Assembly: GCF_018128965.1 (NCBI RefSeq)
Contig: NZ_JAAEDH010000002.1
Location: 310,001-374,000, forward strand
Source: Plastoroseomonas arctica
GTDB lineage: Bacteria; Pseudomonadota; Alphaproteobacteria; Acetobacterales; Acetobacteraceae
Direction: 5' to 3'
Length of the DNA stretch: 64,000 bases
The notes beneath the pieces are model-generated. The model searched no databases and was not told where the DNA came from. It worked only from the letters and a program-made list of their open reading frames with translations. Numbering within the stretch: position 1 is the first letter of the stretch; each line of letters begins with the position of its first letter. This document shows, one piece after another, positions 8,294-16,685 of this stretch. Made by a program: the position numbers and the translations under genes.

Positions 8294-9282
8294 TGCGCGC
8301 GCCCCAATTCTGGAGCGGCGGGGGCGGCGTGCTGCCCCTGCTCCTCTCCCCGATCTCCGCCGTATACGCCGGTGCCACCGCGCGGCGCATGGCACGCCCC
8401 GGCTGGCAGGCCCCCATCCCCGTCATCTGCATCGGCAACGCCACCGCCGGCGGCGCCGGCAAGACCACCGTCGCACTCGATATCGGCCGGCGCCTTGCCG
8501 ACCACGGCGTGCCACCGCACTTCCTGCTGCGGGGCTACGGCGGCAACCTCAAGGGACCGCTGCTGGTCAATGCTGGCCAGCACGACAGCCGCGCCGTCGG
8601 CGACGAAGCCCTGCTGCTCGCCGCCGAACACCCCACCATCGTCAGCGCCGACCGCGCCGCCGGCGCCCAGCTCGGCATCGCGAACGGCGCCCGCGCCATC
8701 ATCATGGATGACGGGCTGCAGAACCCCGGCCTCGCCAAGGACCTCTCGCTGCTGGTGATCGACGGCACCTCCGGCTTCGGCAATGGCCGCGTCATTCCCG
8801 CCGGTCCGTTGCGCGAACCCGTGGCCGCCGCCGCCGCGCGCTGCCAGGCCGCCATCCTGGTCGGCGAGGATGAATGCGGCGCCCTCGCCCAACTCCCGCG
8901 CGACCTGCCCGTGCTGCGCGCCCGCCTGTCCCAGGGCCCCGAAGCGGCCATGCTCTCCGGCCAGTCCGTCTTCGCCTTCTGCGGCATCGGCAACCCGCGC
9001 AAATTCTTCACGAGCCTGCAGGAATCCGGCGCCATCCTCGCCGGGCGCCAATCCTACGCCGACCACTACCCCTACGATTCCGGAGACCTGCGCGAACTCC
9101 TCGCCGAAGCTGAAGCGCTCCGCGCCATCCCCGTCACCACGCGCAAAGACTTCGTGCGCATCCCGCAGGCCTTCCGCAGCCGCATCACCGTAGTGAACGT
9201 GAAGCTGGAATGGGAATCACCCGCGCAGATCGAAGCACTGCTCGAACCGCTGCTGGCGCGCGTGCCCGAGACGGTGGGGTAG
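8293..9282 (+). CDS. lpxK: Tetraacyldisaccharide 4'-kinase
   Basis: 329 residues. The N-terminal membrane-associated segment (FWSGGGGVLPLLLSPISAVY) precedes a Walker A motif GNATAGGAGKTT near residue 50, then LLRGYGG, VGDEALLLA and MDDGLQNP, all hallmarks of LpxK. It phosphorylates the 4' position of the lipid A disaccharide to give lipid IVA, which WaaA then uses. The start overlaps the waaA stop (TGATG). Its TAG is followed without a gap by a 285-base palindromic repeat. Confidence 0.95.
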   Translation: MRAPQFWSGGGGVLPLLLSPISAVYAGATARRMARPGWQAPIPVICIGNATAGGAGKTTVALDIGRRLADHGVPPHFLLRGYGGNLKGPLLVNAGQHDSRAVGDEALLLAAEHPTIVSADRAAGAQLGIANGARAIIMDDGLQNPGLAKDLSLLVIDGTSGFGNGRVIPAGPLREPVAAAAARCQAAILVGEDECGALAQLPRDLPVLRARLSQGPEAAMLSGQSVFAFCGIGNPRKFFTSLQESGAILAGRQSYADHYPYDSGDLRELLAEAEALRAIPVTTRKDFVRIPQAFRSRITVVNVKLEWESPAQIEALLEPLLARVPETVG

Positions 9283-9567
9283 GCAAGCGAGGCCAGGGGC
9301 GCTGCCCCTGGACCCCGCCAGGATCGTGTCGATCCTGGACCTCCATCCGTTGGTTTTTGGGATTGGGAGGGGATCTCGCCGGAAGCGCGCCGGGTTGGGG
9401 AGGGGGCGCGTCGCGGGAGTTCCCGTGTCACGGGCACTCCATGCGCCCCCTCCCGACCCGGCGCATTTCGATGAACACCCCTCCCAATACCAGGACCAAC
9501 ACATGCAGGGGCCCGGGGATCGGCGCGATCCCCGGTGGGGGTCTGGGGGCAAAGCCCCCGGCCTTGC
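9283..9567. repeat. Type 1 palindromic repeat, copy A (MITE/REPIN-like)
   Basis: About 285 bases starting at the first base after the lpxK stop and ending eight bases short of the DUF971 stop. The outer inverted arms begin GCAAG-GGCCAGGGGCGCTG and end GGGGGCAAAGCCCCCGGCC-TTGC. Inner arms (GGGTTGGGGAGGGGGCGC and its partner GCGCCCCCTCCCGACCC) could form a second long stem. No credible reading frame lies inside. It is closely similar over its whole length to copy B at 9950-10236. It could act as a bidirectional terminator for the converging lpxK and DUF971 transcripts. Confidence 0.85.
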
Positions 9568-9574
9568 TTTCTTC

Positions 9575-9940
9575 CTAACGCCGCACCGGGTCGCGCGACA
9601 GGCCGCGCGCGGCCAGTGCCGCCTCGTACTCCGCCCAGATGCGCGGCTGTTCGCTGCCCAGCCGGTGCAGGTAGTCCCAGCTGTAGATCCCGCTGTCGTG
9701 CAGATCGTCGAAGGCGATCCGCACCGCGTAGTGCCCTACCGGCTCCAGCCGCATGATGCCGACCTGGCGCCGGCCGGCGATGATCACCTTCTGCCCGGGA
9801 CCATGGCCCTGAACCTCGGCGGAGGGACTCTCCACCCGCAGATACTCGGCCGGCAAGGCAAAGCGGGCGCCGTCGGCGAACGCCACCTCCAACACCCGCT
9901 CGGCGCGCTTCAGCCGCAGCTCCGTGACGACGGCGCTCAT
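9575..9940 (-). CDS. DUF971 (gamma-butyrobetaine hydroxylase-like N-terminal domain) protein
   Basis: 121 residues matching DUF971: a LRLKRAERVLEVAFADG opening, FALPAEYLRVESPSAEV, and the later VGHYAVRIAFDDLHDSGIYSWDYL, the conserved D-x-H-x-[ST]-G-I-[YF]-[ST]-[WF] signature. Stand-alone members are implicated in iron-sulphur protein assembly in some proteobacteria, but the role here is not proven. The frame stays open upstream to 10129, but that extension is translated from repeat copy B, so ATG 9940 is preferred. The gene is framed by repeat copies A and B and follows Trm112, LON-domain and CnoX-like genes on the same strand. Confidence 0.88.
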   Translation of the reverse strand: MSAVVTELRLKRAERVLEVAFADGARFALPAEYLRVESPSAEVQGHGPGQKVIIAGRRQVGIMRLEPVGHYAVRIAFDDLHDSGIYSWDYLHRLGSEQPRIWAEYEAALAARGLSRDPVRR

Positions 9941-9949
9941 GTGTTTGAA

Positions 9950-10236
9950 GCAAGGCCAGGGGCGCTGCCCCTGGACCCCGCCAGGATCGTGTCGATCCTG
10001 GACCTCCATCTGTTGGTTCTGGGTCTTTGTGAGGAGTGTTCGCCGGAGGCGAGCCGGGGCGGGGAGGGGGCGCATCGAGGGAGTTCGTATGGCAATGGAA
10101 CCGCAAGCGCCCCCTCCCCACCCCGGCACTCATCGATGAAGCACATCTCTCTCAAACCCAGGACCAACACACGCAGGGGCCCGGGGATCGGCGCGATCCC
10201 CGGCGGGGGTCCAGGGGGCAGCGCCCCTGGCCTTGC
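9950..10236. repeat. Type 1 palindromic repeat, copy B (MITE/REPIN-like)
   Basis: About 287 bases between the Trm112 stop (10239) and the DUF971 start (9940). Outer arms are GCAAGGCCAGGGGCGCTG and, inverted, GGCAGCGCCCCTGGCC-TTGC, each followed by a GGACCCC(C)GCC box and a GATC-containing stem. The inner arms read GGGGCGGGGAGGGGGCGC against GCGCCCCCTCCCCACCCC. They differ from copy A at paired positions, which suggests that pairing is conserved. The element separates DUF971 from its upstream operon partners and occupies its leader. Confidence 0.85.
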
Positions 10237-10238
10237 CT

Positions 10239-10418
10239 TCAAAACTTGCGCGCCTCGTCCGGGAGCATAATGGGGATGCCGTCGCGGATGGGATAGGCGA
10301 GGCCGGCTTTTTCGCTCACCAGTTCGCCGGCCGTGCGGTCGTAGCGGAGGGGTCCCTTGGTCACCGGGCAGACCAGGATTTCCAGCAGGCGCGGGTCGAC
10401 GGATGTGTCAGTGCTCAC
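10239..10418 (-). CDS. Trm112 family protein
   Basis: A 59-residue protein from a GTG start at 10418. The Trm112/YcaR signature is complete: [20 protein letters not shown], then [21 protein letters not shown] ending PDEARKF (written here with a break at the family boundary). Only one of the cysteine positions seen in zinc-binding relatives is kept (VCPVTKG), as is usual in proteobacteria. Eukaryotic Trm112 is an activator subunit of methyltransferases; the bacterial role is less clear. It lies 12 bases after the LON-domain gene and ends three bases before repeat copy B. Confidence 0.9.
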   Translation of the reverse strand: MSTDTSVDPRLLEILVCPVTKGPLRYDRTAGELVSEKAGLAYPIRDGIPIMLPDEARKF

Positions 10419-10430
10419 GGGGCGGGTCTT

Positions 10431-11084
10431 TCAGCTGGGGCGTTGGTCCGGCGACTCGCCATGGGCGCCCATTTGCATCAGCGCCACAAGCATGGTGGCG
10501 CGTTGTGTCGCGTCGGGAGCTTCGAGCAGCGCCTGTTTTTCCGGCACTTCGAAGGGGCACACCATCGACAGCGTGGTGATCAGCATGGAGTCGGAGGTTT
10601 CCTCGATCGCCGCCCAGTTGGCCTCGATGCCTTGGGCGAGGAAGTAGGGGCGGATGGCGCCCAGCAGCGCGTCGCGGTCGACCTGCGGTTTTTCGGTGAC
10701 CAGGTCGCGCAGATAGGGCGTGTAGTCGGCGCGGACGCGGCGGTAGCCCCGCTGCATGTCGATCTCCTCGGCCACCCGGTAGCGGATGACGCCGCTGAGC
10801 GTGATGAGGTAGCGCCCGTCGTCGGTCTCGGAGAAGGAGGACAGGCGCCCGAGGCATCCGATGGTGTAGAGGCCCGGTCCGGAGGCGCCGCGGGGTGCGC
10901 CGGGTTCGGCCTGGATCATGCCGAACATGCGTCCGGTGGCCATGGAATCCTCGACCATCGCGAGGTAGCGCGGTTCGAAGATGTTGAGCGGCAGCCGGCC
11001 TTCGGGCAGCAGCAGGGCGCCGGACAGCGGAAACACCGCCATCTCGCGCGGAAGGTCCTCGAGTCCGGGATGAAAGGCGCGCAT
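10431..11084 (-). CDS. LON peptidase N-terminal (substrate-binding) domain protein
   Basis: 217 residues with the LON substrate-binding fold: an AVFPLSGALLLPEGRLPLNI opening, FEPRYLAMV, GxIGCLGRLSSF, then RVRADYTPYL. There is no ATPase or protease domain, so it is the stand-alone type common in alphaproteobacteria next to CnoX and Trm112. It may bind unfolded or oxidised substrates in concert with the CnoX-like protein; this is inference from gene order. ATG 11084 lies five bases after the upstream stop. A longer in-frame start at 11156 would run into the CnoX gene and is rejected. Confidence 0.88.
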   Translation of the reverse strand: MRAFHPGLEDLPREMAVFPLSGALLLPEGRLPLNIFEPRYLAMVEDSMATGRMFGMIQAEPGAPRGASGPGLYTIGCLGRLSSFSETDDGRYLITLSGVIRYRVAEEIDMQRGYRRVRADYTPYLRDLVTEKPQVDRDALLGAIRPYFLAQGIEANWAAIEETSDSMLITTLSMVCPFEVPEKQALLEAPDATQRATMLVALMQMGAHGESPDQRPS

Positions 11085-11089
11085 TCCGC

Positions 11090-12031
11090 TCAGCGGAACA
11101 GCAGCGTGGAGAGCTTGCGGCGTCCCGCGAGCGTCGCGGGGTCGGTCATACCCCATGCCTCGAAGAATTTCAGCAGCTGCTTGCGCGCGGCCTCGTCGTT
11201 CCAGGCGCGGTCGCGCTTGACCGCCTCGATCAGCGCGTCGGTGGCCGCAGCGCGTTCGTCGGCGGCGTTGAGCGCGATGGCGAGGTCGATGCGCGCGGCG
11301 TGGTCATCGGGGTCGGCGGCCAGGCGCGCCTCGTACTCGGCGTAGCGTTCGCGCGCGCGGCGGCCTTCGGCGGCGAGTTCCAGTGCCGAGCGGACGGAGG
11401 TGACGGCAGCGTGGTCCTTGATCTTGGCGGGCGCGCTGTCGAGCACGGCCAGCGCCTGGTCTTCCTCGCCCAGCAGCATCAGGCAGCGGGCGACGCCGGC
11501 GAGCGCCTCGGGGTTTTCCGGCTCGGCCTGGGCGACGGTGCCGAAGACCTCGAGCGCGCCCTGGTAGTCGCCTTCCTCGATCGCGGTCTTCGCCTCGGTC
11601 AGCAATTCAGCGCTGGGCAGCTTGCCGCCGGCGACCTTCAGCACCTGTTCGATGAATTTCTTGATCTCGCCCTCGGGCAGCGCGCCCTGGAACAGGTCCG
11701 CGATCTGGCCCTGCCAGAAGGCAACGACGGTCGGCACGGATTGCAGCGGCAGGCCCATCTGCGAGAGCTGCTGCACCAGCGCGCGGTTCTGGTCGATGTC
11801 GATCTTGACCAGGCGCACGCGGCCCTGCGCGGCGCGCACCACCTTTTCCAGCGCGGGTGTGAGCGTCTTGCACGGGCCGCACCAGGTGGCCCAGAAATCC
11901 ACCAGCACGGGCACTTCGCGGCTGGCGTTGATGACGTCGGCCATGAAGGATTTCTGGTCGCTGTCCTTCACCGGATCGACGCCGGCGCCTTGTGCATCGG
12001 CGGGCCGTTTGGGATCGAAGATGACTTCCAT
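11090..12031 (-). CDS. Thioredoxin-TPR protein (CnoX/YbbN-like chaperedoxin)
   Basis: 313 residues. Residues about 25-130 form a thioredoxin domain with an intact active site W-C51-G-P-C54 and cis-Pro loop QSVPTVVAF. The rest is helical TPR-type repeats (GDYQGALEVFGTVAQAEPEN and later ADERAAATDALIEAVKR). This is the YbbN/CnoX layout. E. coli CnoX lacks a reducing CxxC, whereas alphaproteobacterial forms with CGPC can be redox active. It probably protects substrates before hand-off to GroEL. The frame is open far upstream in an antisense GC-rich shadow, so ATG 12031 was chosen at the family N-terminus. Confidence 0.88.
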   Translation of the reverse strand: MEVIFDPKRPADAQGAGVDPVKDSDQKSFMADVINASREVPVLVDFWATWCGPCKTLTPALEKVVRAAQGRVRLVKIDIDQNRALVQQLSQMGLPLQSVPTVVAFWQGQIADLFQGALPEGEIKKFIEQVLKVAGGKLPSAELLTEAKTAIEEGDYQGALEVFGTVAQAEPENPEALAGVARCLMLLGEEDQALAVLDSAPAKIKDHAAVTSVRSALELAAEGRRARERYAEYEARLAADPDDHAARIDLAIALNAADERAAATDALIEAVKRDRAWNDEAARKQLLKFFEAWGMTDPATLAGRRKLSTLLFR

Positions 12032-12136
12032 GGTCGGACCATTCCTCAAGGAAACTTTGATCGCATAGATGCGTCGCTCCGTGCCTAAAGCAAGGCGCAA
12101 GTTGACCGTGCCGCCTGCCGACCGCATCGTCCCGGC

Positions 12137-13462
12137 GTGAGCGCCCCCCTTCCGCCGAGCACCGCGACCTTGCTGCGCCGCATCGGGGCCCTCGCGACAC
12201 CCACCTTGCTGCTGGCCGCGCTGCAGGCCTTCGCGCAGCTGTTCGAGACCTGGCTTGCGGCGCGCCAGGGTACCGCAGCGCTCGCGGGCTGGGCGGTGGT
12301 GCTGCCCTTCGCGCTGCTGATGCAGCAGATGTCGACCGGCGCGATGGGCGGCGGCGTGGTCTCGGCCATCGCGCGCGCGCTGGGGGCGAAGCGGGATGGC
12401 GAGGCCTCCGCGCTGGTGCTGCATGCGCTGCTGATCGCAACGATGGGCGGGCTGATCTTCGCACTCGGCCTCGCGATCGCGCCCAGCGCCATCCTCGGCG
12501 CGATCGCCGGGCCGGAGGCGGGGGGGGCGGCGGCGCTTTACGCGATGTGGCTGTTCGGCGCCGGCGCGGTGCCGGCCTGGATGGCGAACACACTCGCCTC
12601 GGTGCTGCGCGGCGGGGGCAGGCATGCGCTCGCCGCGCGGGTGATGGCGTTCGCCTGGGTCGCGCTGCCGCCGCTCTCCTGGGCCTGCGCGGAGCCGCTG
12701 GGGATGGGGCTCGCGGGCATCGGCGTGGCTTTCGCGGGCGTGTTCTGGCTGGCCTCGGTCGCGATGCTGGTGACGGTGCTGCGCGGCGGCGCCGGGTTCC
12801 TGCCCAACCTGCGCACGCCGATCACGGGGGCGCTGTTCACGCGCATCCTCTCGGTGGGGCTGATCGCCTGTGCGCTCGCGACGATCGCGAACCTGACGAC
12901 GGTGCTGGTGACGGCGCAGATCGCGGTGCATGGCGCGGCCGCGGTCGCGGCTTACGGCATTTCCGCGCGGCTGGAGTTTCTGATGATCCCGATCGCCTTC
13001 GGGATCGGGTCGGCTTTGACGGCGCTGGTCGGGCGCAGCGTCGGCGCGGGGGATTGGGCGACCGCGCGGCGCATCGCCTGGGCGGGTGGGCTTGCGGCGC
13101 TCGCGGTCGCGGGCAGCGTGGGGATCTTCGTGGCACTCGCGCCCGGGCTGGTCGCCAACGCCTTCACACGCGATGCGGAGGTCGCCGCCATCGCCACGCG
13201 CGCGCTTGCCATCATCGGGCCGGCGCTGGGCGGGTTCGGGCTGGGCATGGCGATGTATTTCGCGGCGTTGGGCGCGGGGCGGATGGGCTGGCCGATCGTG
13301 GCCGCATTGGCGCGCATCACGCTCGCGGTGGGCTTCGGCTGGGTGCTGGCGGTGCCGCTCGGGATGGGGCTTGAGGGGCACTTCATCGGCGTCGCGCTCG
13401 GCATCACCGCCTATGGCGTGTTCACCTCGGTGGCGGTGCGTCCATCCGTGTGGCGGGCGTGA
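12137..13462 (+). CDS. MATE family efflux transporter
   Basis: 441 residues from a GTG start, with twelve predicted hydrophobic segments in two six-helix halves. MATE-type features include the early LATPTLLLAALQAF-LFETW helix and the second-half ISARLEFLMIPIAFGIGSAL. It would export cationic drugs or metabolites with Na+ or H+ antiport. It is divergent from CnoX across 105 bases. Its last 52 bases overlap in the opposite orientation with the 3' end of the dehydroshikimate dehydratase gene, so both proteins share this DNA. Confidence 0.85.
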   Translation: MSAPLPPSTATLLRRIGALATPTLLLAALQAFAQLFETWLAARQGTAALAGWAVVLPFALLMQQMSTGAMGGGVVSAIARALGAKRDGEASALVLHALLIATMGGLIFALGLAIAPSAILGAIAGPEAGGAAALYAMWLFGAGAVPAWMANTLASVLRGGGRHALAARVMAFAWVALPPLSWACAEPLGMGLAGIGVAFAGVFWLASVAMLVTVLRGGAGFLPNLRTPITGALFTRILSVGLIACALATIANLTTVLVTAQIAVHGAAAVAAYGISARLEFLMIPIAFGIGSALTALVGRSVGAGDWATARRIAWAGGLAALAVAGSVGIFVALAPGLVANAFTRDAEVAAIATRALAIIGPALGGFGLGMAMYFAALGAGRMGWPIVAALARITLAVGFGWVLAVPLGMGLEGHFIGVALGITAYGVFTSVAVRPSVWRA

Positions 13463-15312
13463 GCGCGCGGCGTCGCGCCGGATAGCGCGCCACGGCGTTG
13501 CGCGGCCATGCGCACGCCGGCATTGGCGGCGCCGAAGCCGGCATAGCCCCCGCGCCTCTCGCAGATCTCGAAGAAGAAGCGGTCGCGAAAGGCATCCGTG
13601 TAGGCGTGGCGGAACTCAACGCCTTGTTCGGCGCTGTCGAAGAGCAGATGCCGCGCACGCAATGCCGCGATGGCATCGTCATCCAGCGGGAAGCGCGACG
13701 CGATATCCTCGTAGTAGTTCGGCGGGATATCGAGCAGCGCGTCGGGCCCCGCCGCATCCACCGCCGCGGCCGCGTCGGCCACCGCGAAGGCGATGTGATG
13801 CACGCCCGCGCCGGCCAGCGCCGAGACGAAGCGCCCGGTGCCGGTGCGCCCGCTTTCGCTGACGTTCAATGGCAGCCGCACCGCGCCTTTTCCACCGGTG
13901 AAGGCGCGGCTGCGCACCAGGCCATAGGGGTCCGGCAGTTCGAACAGCGCCTCCGGCTCCAGCCCGAAGACGGCGCGGTAGAACAGGGAAAAACTTTCGA
14001 GGAAGCCCGGCGCGAGGGCCTGCGCGACATGGTCGATGCCGGTGATGCCGAGGCTGGGCGCGGCCTGTGGCTCCAGGTGGAAATCATCCTCCCAGATCGC
14101 GCGGCCGCCCTCCTCGACCAGGTAGACCAGCGTGCCGTCGGGCGCGCGCACGGCGGGGATGGCGCGCTCGCCCTCGCCCACGCGCTCCTGCCAGACGGAG
14201 CAGAGCAGCGCCTCGGCACGCAACGCGGCGCGCGCGGCGTCATCGACGCGCAGCGCCATCGCGCAGGCGGAGGGTCCGTGCTGCTCGAAGCGTTCGGAGG
14301 CGGCGCTGTCGGGTTCCGCGTTCAGCACGATGTTGGCGTCGCCGGAGCGCCACAGCTCCACCTGCTTCGAGCGATGGACGCCGGCGCGGACGAAGCCGAG
14401 CGGCACGAGGAAAGCGCCGAGTGCGGCGCGCGTCGGCTCGTCCACGGCGAATTCGATGAACTCGATGCCACGCAGTTGCGGCAGAGCGGGGAGTGCGGCG
14501 ATGCCCGCCTGCTCCGCAAGCCAGACCAGGGAGCGCAGACCGTCGCGCGCGATGCGGCGCGCGGGGGCGGCGCGGAACTCGTCGTTGAAGACTTCGAGCG
14601 AGATGGGCCCCGTGTAGCCGGCGGCCAGCACGTCGCGCAGGAAATCCGCGACCGGCAACTCGCCCTGGCCGGGGAAGCTGCGGAAATGCCGGCTCCAGGA
14701 CAGGGCGTCCATGGACAGTCGCGGCGCATCGGCGAGCTGCAGGAAGAAGAGTTTCTCCGCGGGCACCGAGTCAGACAGCGCCGCGAGATCATCGCCGAGG
14801 CAGAGCGTGTGGAAGCTGTCCAGGATCAGGCCGAGCGCGGGGTGGTCGGCCTGTCGCACGATATCCCAGGCCTGGCGCCATCGGTTGATGTGCCGCCCCC
14901 AGGCCAGCGCCTCATAGCCCACGCGCAGTCCACGCACTCCGGCGCGCTCCGCCATCTCGCGCAGGTCGGCCGCGGCGCGCGACGGATCGTCGAGCGTGGC
15001 GGCCTGGGTGTTGGAGCAGACCAGCAGCAGTTCCGCGCCCAGCGCCTGCATGGTGTCGAATTTCCGCTCGGCGCGGTCGAGGTTGCGCGCGCGCTGGGCC
15101 GTCTCCATCGCCTCGAAATCCCGGAAGGGCTGGAACAGCGCGACCTCCAGCCCGAGATCGGTGCAGAGCCTTCCCGCTTCGCGCGGCGTGCCGTCAAAGG
15201 TGAGCAGGTCGTTCTCGAACATCTCGACCGCCTCGAACCCCGCCGCTGCGGCCGCTTCCAGCTTGTCGGGCAATGTCCCCGAAAGGCAGACCGTCGCGAT
15301 GGCGCGCTTCAT
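13411..15312 (-). CDS. 3-dehydroshikimate dehydratase fused to HPPD-like domain (QuiC1/QsuB type)
   Basis: 633 residues with two parts. Residues 1 to about 280 form a xylose isomerase-like TIM barrel (ATVCLSGTLPDKLEAAAAAG, YEALAWGRHIN, LILDSFHTLC, FLQLADAPRL), where Glu, Asp, His and a further Glu bind the metal. The remainder carries two VOC/4-hydroxyphenylpyruvate dioxygenase-like modules, with GIDHVAQAL near 425 and late motifs ending FFFEICERRGGYAGFGAANA. Fused enzymes of this type dehydrate 3-dehydroshikimate to protocatechuate, the substrate of the adjacent PcaGH. It is the last gene of a minus-strand operon (11 bases after pcaG). An annotation as HPPD alone would be misleading. Confidence 0.88.
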   Translation of the reverse strand: MKRAIATVCLSGTLPDKLEAAAAAGFEAVEMFENDLLTFDGTPREAGRLCTDLGLEVALFQPFRDFEAMETAQRARNLDRAERKFDTMQALGAELLLVCSNTQAATLDDPSRAAADLREMAERAGVRGLRVGYEALAWGRHINRWRQAWDIVRQADHPALGLILDSFHTLCLGDDLAALSDSVPAEKLFFLQLADAPRLSMDALSWSRHFRSFPGQGELPVADFLRDVLAAGYTGPISLEVFNDEFRAAPARRIARDGLRSLVWLAEQAGIAALPALPQLRGIEFIEFAVDEPTRAALGAFLVPLGFVRAGVHRSKQVELWRSGDANIVLNAEPDSAASERFEQHGPSACAMALRVDDAARAALRAEALLCSVWQERVGEGERAIPAVRAPDGTLVYLVEEGGRAIWEDDFHLEPQAAPSLGITGIDHVAQALAPGFLESFSLFYRAVFGLEPEALFELPDPYGLVRSRAFTGGKGAVRLPLNVSESGRTGTGRFVSALAGAGVHHIAFAVADAAAAVDAAGPDALLDIPPNYYEDIASRFPLDDDAIAALRARHLLFDSAEQGVEFRHAYTDAFRDRFFFEICERRGGYAGFGAANAGVRMAAQRRGALSGATPRAHARHTDGRTATEVNTP

Positions 15313-15323
15313 GGAAGGCCCTT

Positions 15324-15941
15324 TCAGATGTCGAGGAAGACCGTCTCGCCTTCGCCCTGCAGGCGGATGTCGAACCCGTAGACGACCGCACCTTCGCGCA
15401 GGCCGCGCGGCGCGATGAGCGTGTTGCGGCGTGCCGGGTCGATCAGCTTCAGCACGGGGTCGGCCGCGTTCGCCGCCTCTTCGTCGCCGAAATACATGCG
15501 CGTCGAGAGGCCGAGATTGATGCCGCGCGCGACGATCCAGAGGCTCACATGCGGCGCCATGCGGGCATGCCCGGAGCGTCCGGTGACCGCGCCAGGCTTG
15601 ATCGTGTCGAAGGCCCAGATACCGGTCGCGAAATCGGTGCCCGTTCGGCCCCAGCCGTGGAAGGCGGCGTCGGGTGCCGTGCCGTCCTGCGTATCGGCGG
15701 GGTGGTTGTGCCGGCCATGCGCATCGGCCTGCCAGATCTCCATGAGGGCGTCGCGCACGATGCTGCCGGCGCCATCGAAGATGCGGCCCTCGATGCGGAT
15801 GCGCTCGCCGCGGGTCGCGTCGCTCACCATGCGTTCGCCGAGATTGTTGGCGAAGATCTCGAATCCCGCCTGGCGCGGGATCAGCCCGATGTGCACATAG
15901 GGGCCGGCGGTCTGAGACGGTGTCTCGGGCAGGTAGTCCAT
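15324..15941 (-). CDS. pcaG: Protocatechuate 3,4-dioxygenase alpha subunit
   Basis: 205 residues of the intradiol dioxygenase fold: TPSQTAGPYVHIGL at the N-terminus, then ALMEIWQADAHGRHNHP, FDTIKPGAV and HVSLWIVARGINLGL-TRMYF. As in other PcaG subunits the iron ligands are incomplete; it pairs with PcaH to form the active site. The complex opens protocatechuate between its hydroxyls to 3-carboxy-cis,cis-muconate. Only three bases separate it from the pcaH stop, giving a tight pcaH-pcaG order. The rest of the beta-ketoadipate branch is not in this window. Confidence 0.93.
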   Translation of the reverse strand: MDYLPETPSQTAGPYVHIGLIPRQAGFEIFANNLGERMVSDATRGERIRIEGRIFDGAGSIVRDALMEIWQADAHGRHNHPADTQDGTAPDAAFHGWGRTGTDFATGIWAFDTIKPGAVTGRSGHARMAPHVSLWIVARGINLGLSTRMYFGDEEAANAADPVLKLIDPARRNTLIAPRGLREGAVVYGFDIRLQGEGETVFLDI

Positions 15942-15944
15942 CGC

Positions 15945-16670
15945 TCAGCTCCCCTGCAGCTTGTTCTCGAAGCGCGTCTGCCGGCGGCCGCGCAGCACCA
16001 TGTCGAAGCGATAGGCGAGCGTGTCGAGCGGCACCGAGGCCTTGAGGTCCAGCTTCGCGATCAGCCGTTCGCGCAGCGCCGGGTCCGGCATGGTCGCGAT
16101 GATCGCGTCATGCGCGATCAGCGGGTCGCCCTCGAAATACATCTGGGTGATGAGGCGCTGTGCGAAGCCGGACCCAAACAGCGAAAAATGGATATGCGCG
16201 GGCCGCCAGTCATTCACGCGATTGCGAAAGGGATACGGGCCGGGCTTGATCGTGCGGAAGCTGTAGTAGCCCTCCGCATCGGTGATGGTGCGCCCGCAGC
16301 CGCCGAAATTGGGATCGATCGGCGCGAGGTAGGTGTCGAGCGCATGGCGATACCGCCCGCCGGCATTGGCCTGCCACAGCTCGACCAGCATGCCGCCGAG
16401 GCCCCGACCTTCGCCATCCATCAGCCGTCCATGCACGATGATACGTTCGCCGATCGGCTCGCCCGTCTGCACGTAGTTGAGGATCAGGTCGTGGTCGAGC
16501 GGCCCGAGCTCGCCGGCGCCGAACACCGGACCGGTCACTTCGGAGAGCGAGTTCTGCAGCGACAGCAGCGGGAAGCGCGGGCTGCGCAGCACGCTGCTTT
16601 TATACACCGGCGACGAGGCCGGCGGATGGTCCGCCGGATCGCGCGGGAAGAACTCGGCATCGGGCTTCAT
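15945..16670 (-). CDS. pcaH: Protocatechuate 3,4-dioxygenase beta subunit
   Basis: 241 residues. All ferric-iron ligands are at the family spacing: Tyr107 (GRYRH), Tyr146 (GPYPF), His159 and His161 (RPAHIHF), with the substrate-binding Arg at 156. The N-terminal PcaH-specific domain and the VELWQANAGGRY core are intact, so the enzyme should be active. A GGAG precedes the ATG. It follows the Bug receptor gene by 15 bases and precedes pcaG, so uptake of an aromatic or hydroaromatic acid and its ring cleavage appear co-expressed. Confidence 0.95.
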   Translation of the reverse strand: MKPDAEFFPRDPADHPPASSPVYKSSVLRSPRFPLLSLQNSLSEVTGPVFGAGELGPLDHDLILNYVQTGEPIGERIIVHGRLMDGEGRGLGGMLVELWQANAGGRYRHALDTYLAPIDPNFGGCGRTITDAEGYYSFRTIKPGPYPFRNRVNDWRPAHIHFSLFGSGFAQRLITQMYFEGDPLIAHDAIIATMPDPALRERLIAKLDLKASVPLDTLAYRFDMVLRGRRQTRFENKLQGS

Positions 16671-16685
16671 GCGCGGCGCTCCAGG

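Noticed and set aside
9326-9578. Short frames inside the type 1 repeats
   Set aside because: They arise from the GC-rich palindrome arms in several frames at once and encode Arg/Pro/Gly strings without ribosome sites.
9283-10240. CRISPR or attachment site explanation for the repeated sequences
   Set aside because: Copies are long, palindromic and dispersed, with no regular short spacers, cas genes, integrase or tRNA next to them.
12032-13381. Upstream extension of the CnoX frame through the MATE gene (763 codons in all)
   Set aside because: The extra 450 residues are low-complexity Arg/Pro/Ala antisense to MATE; the thioredoxin domain has its own start at 12031.
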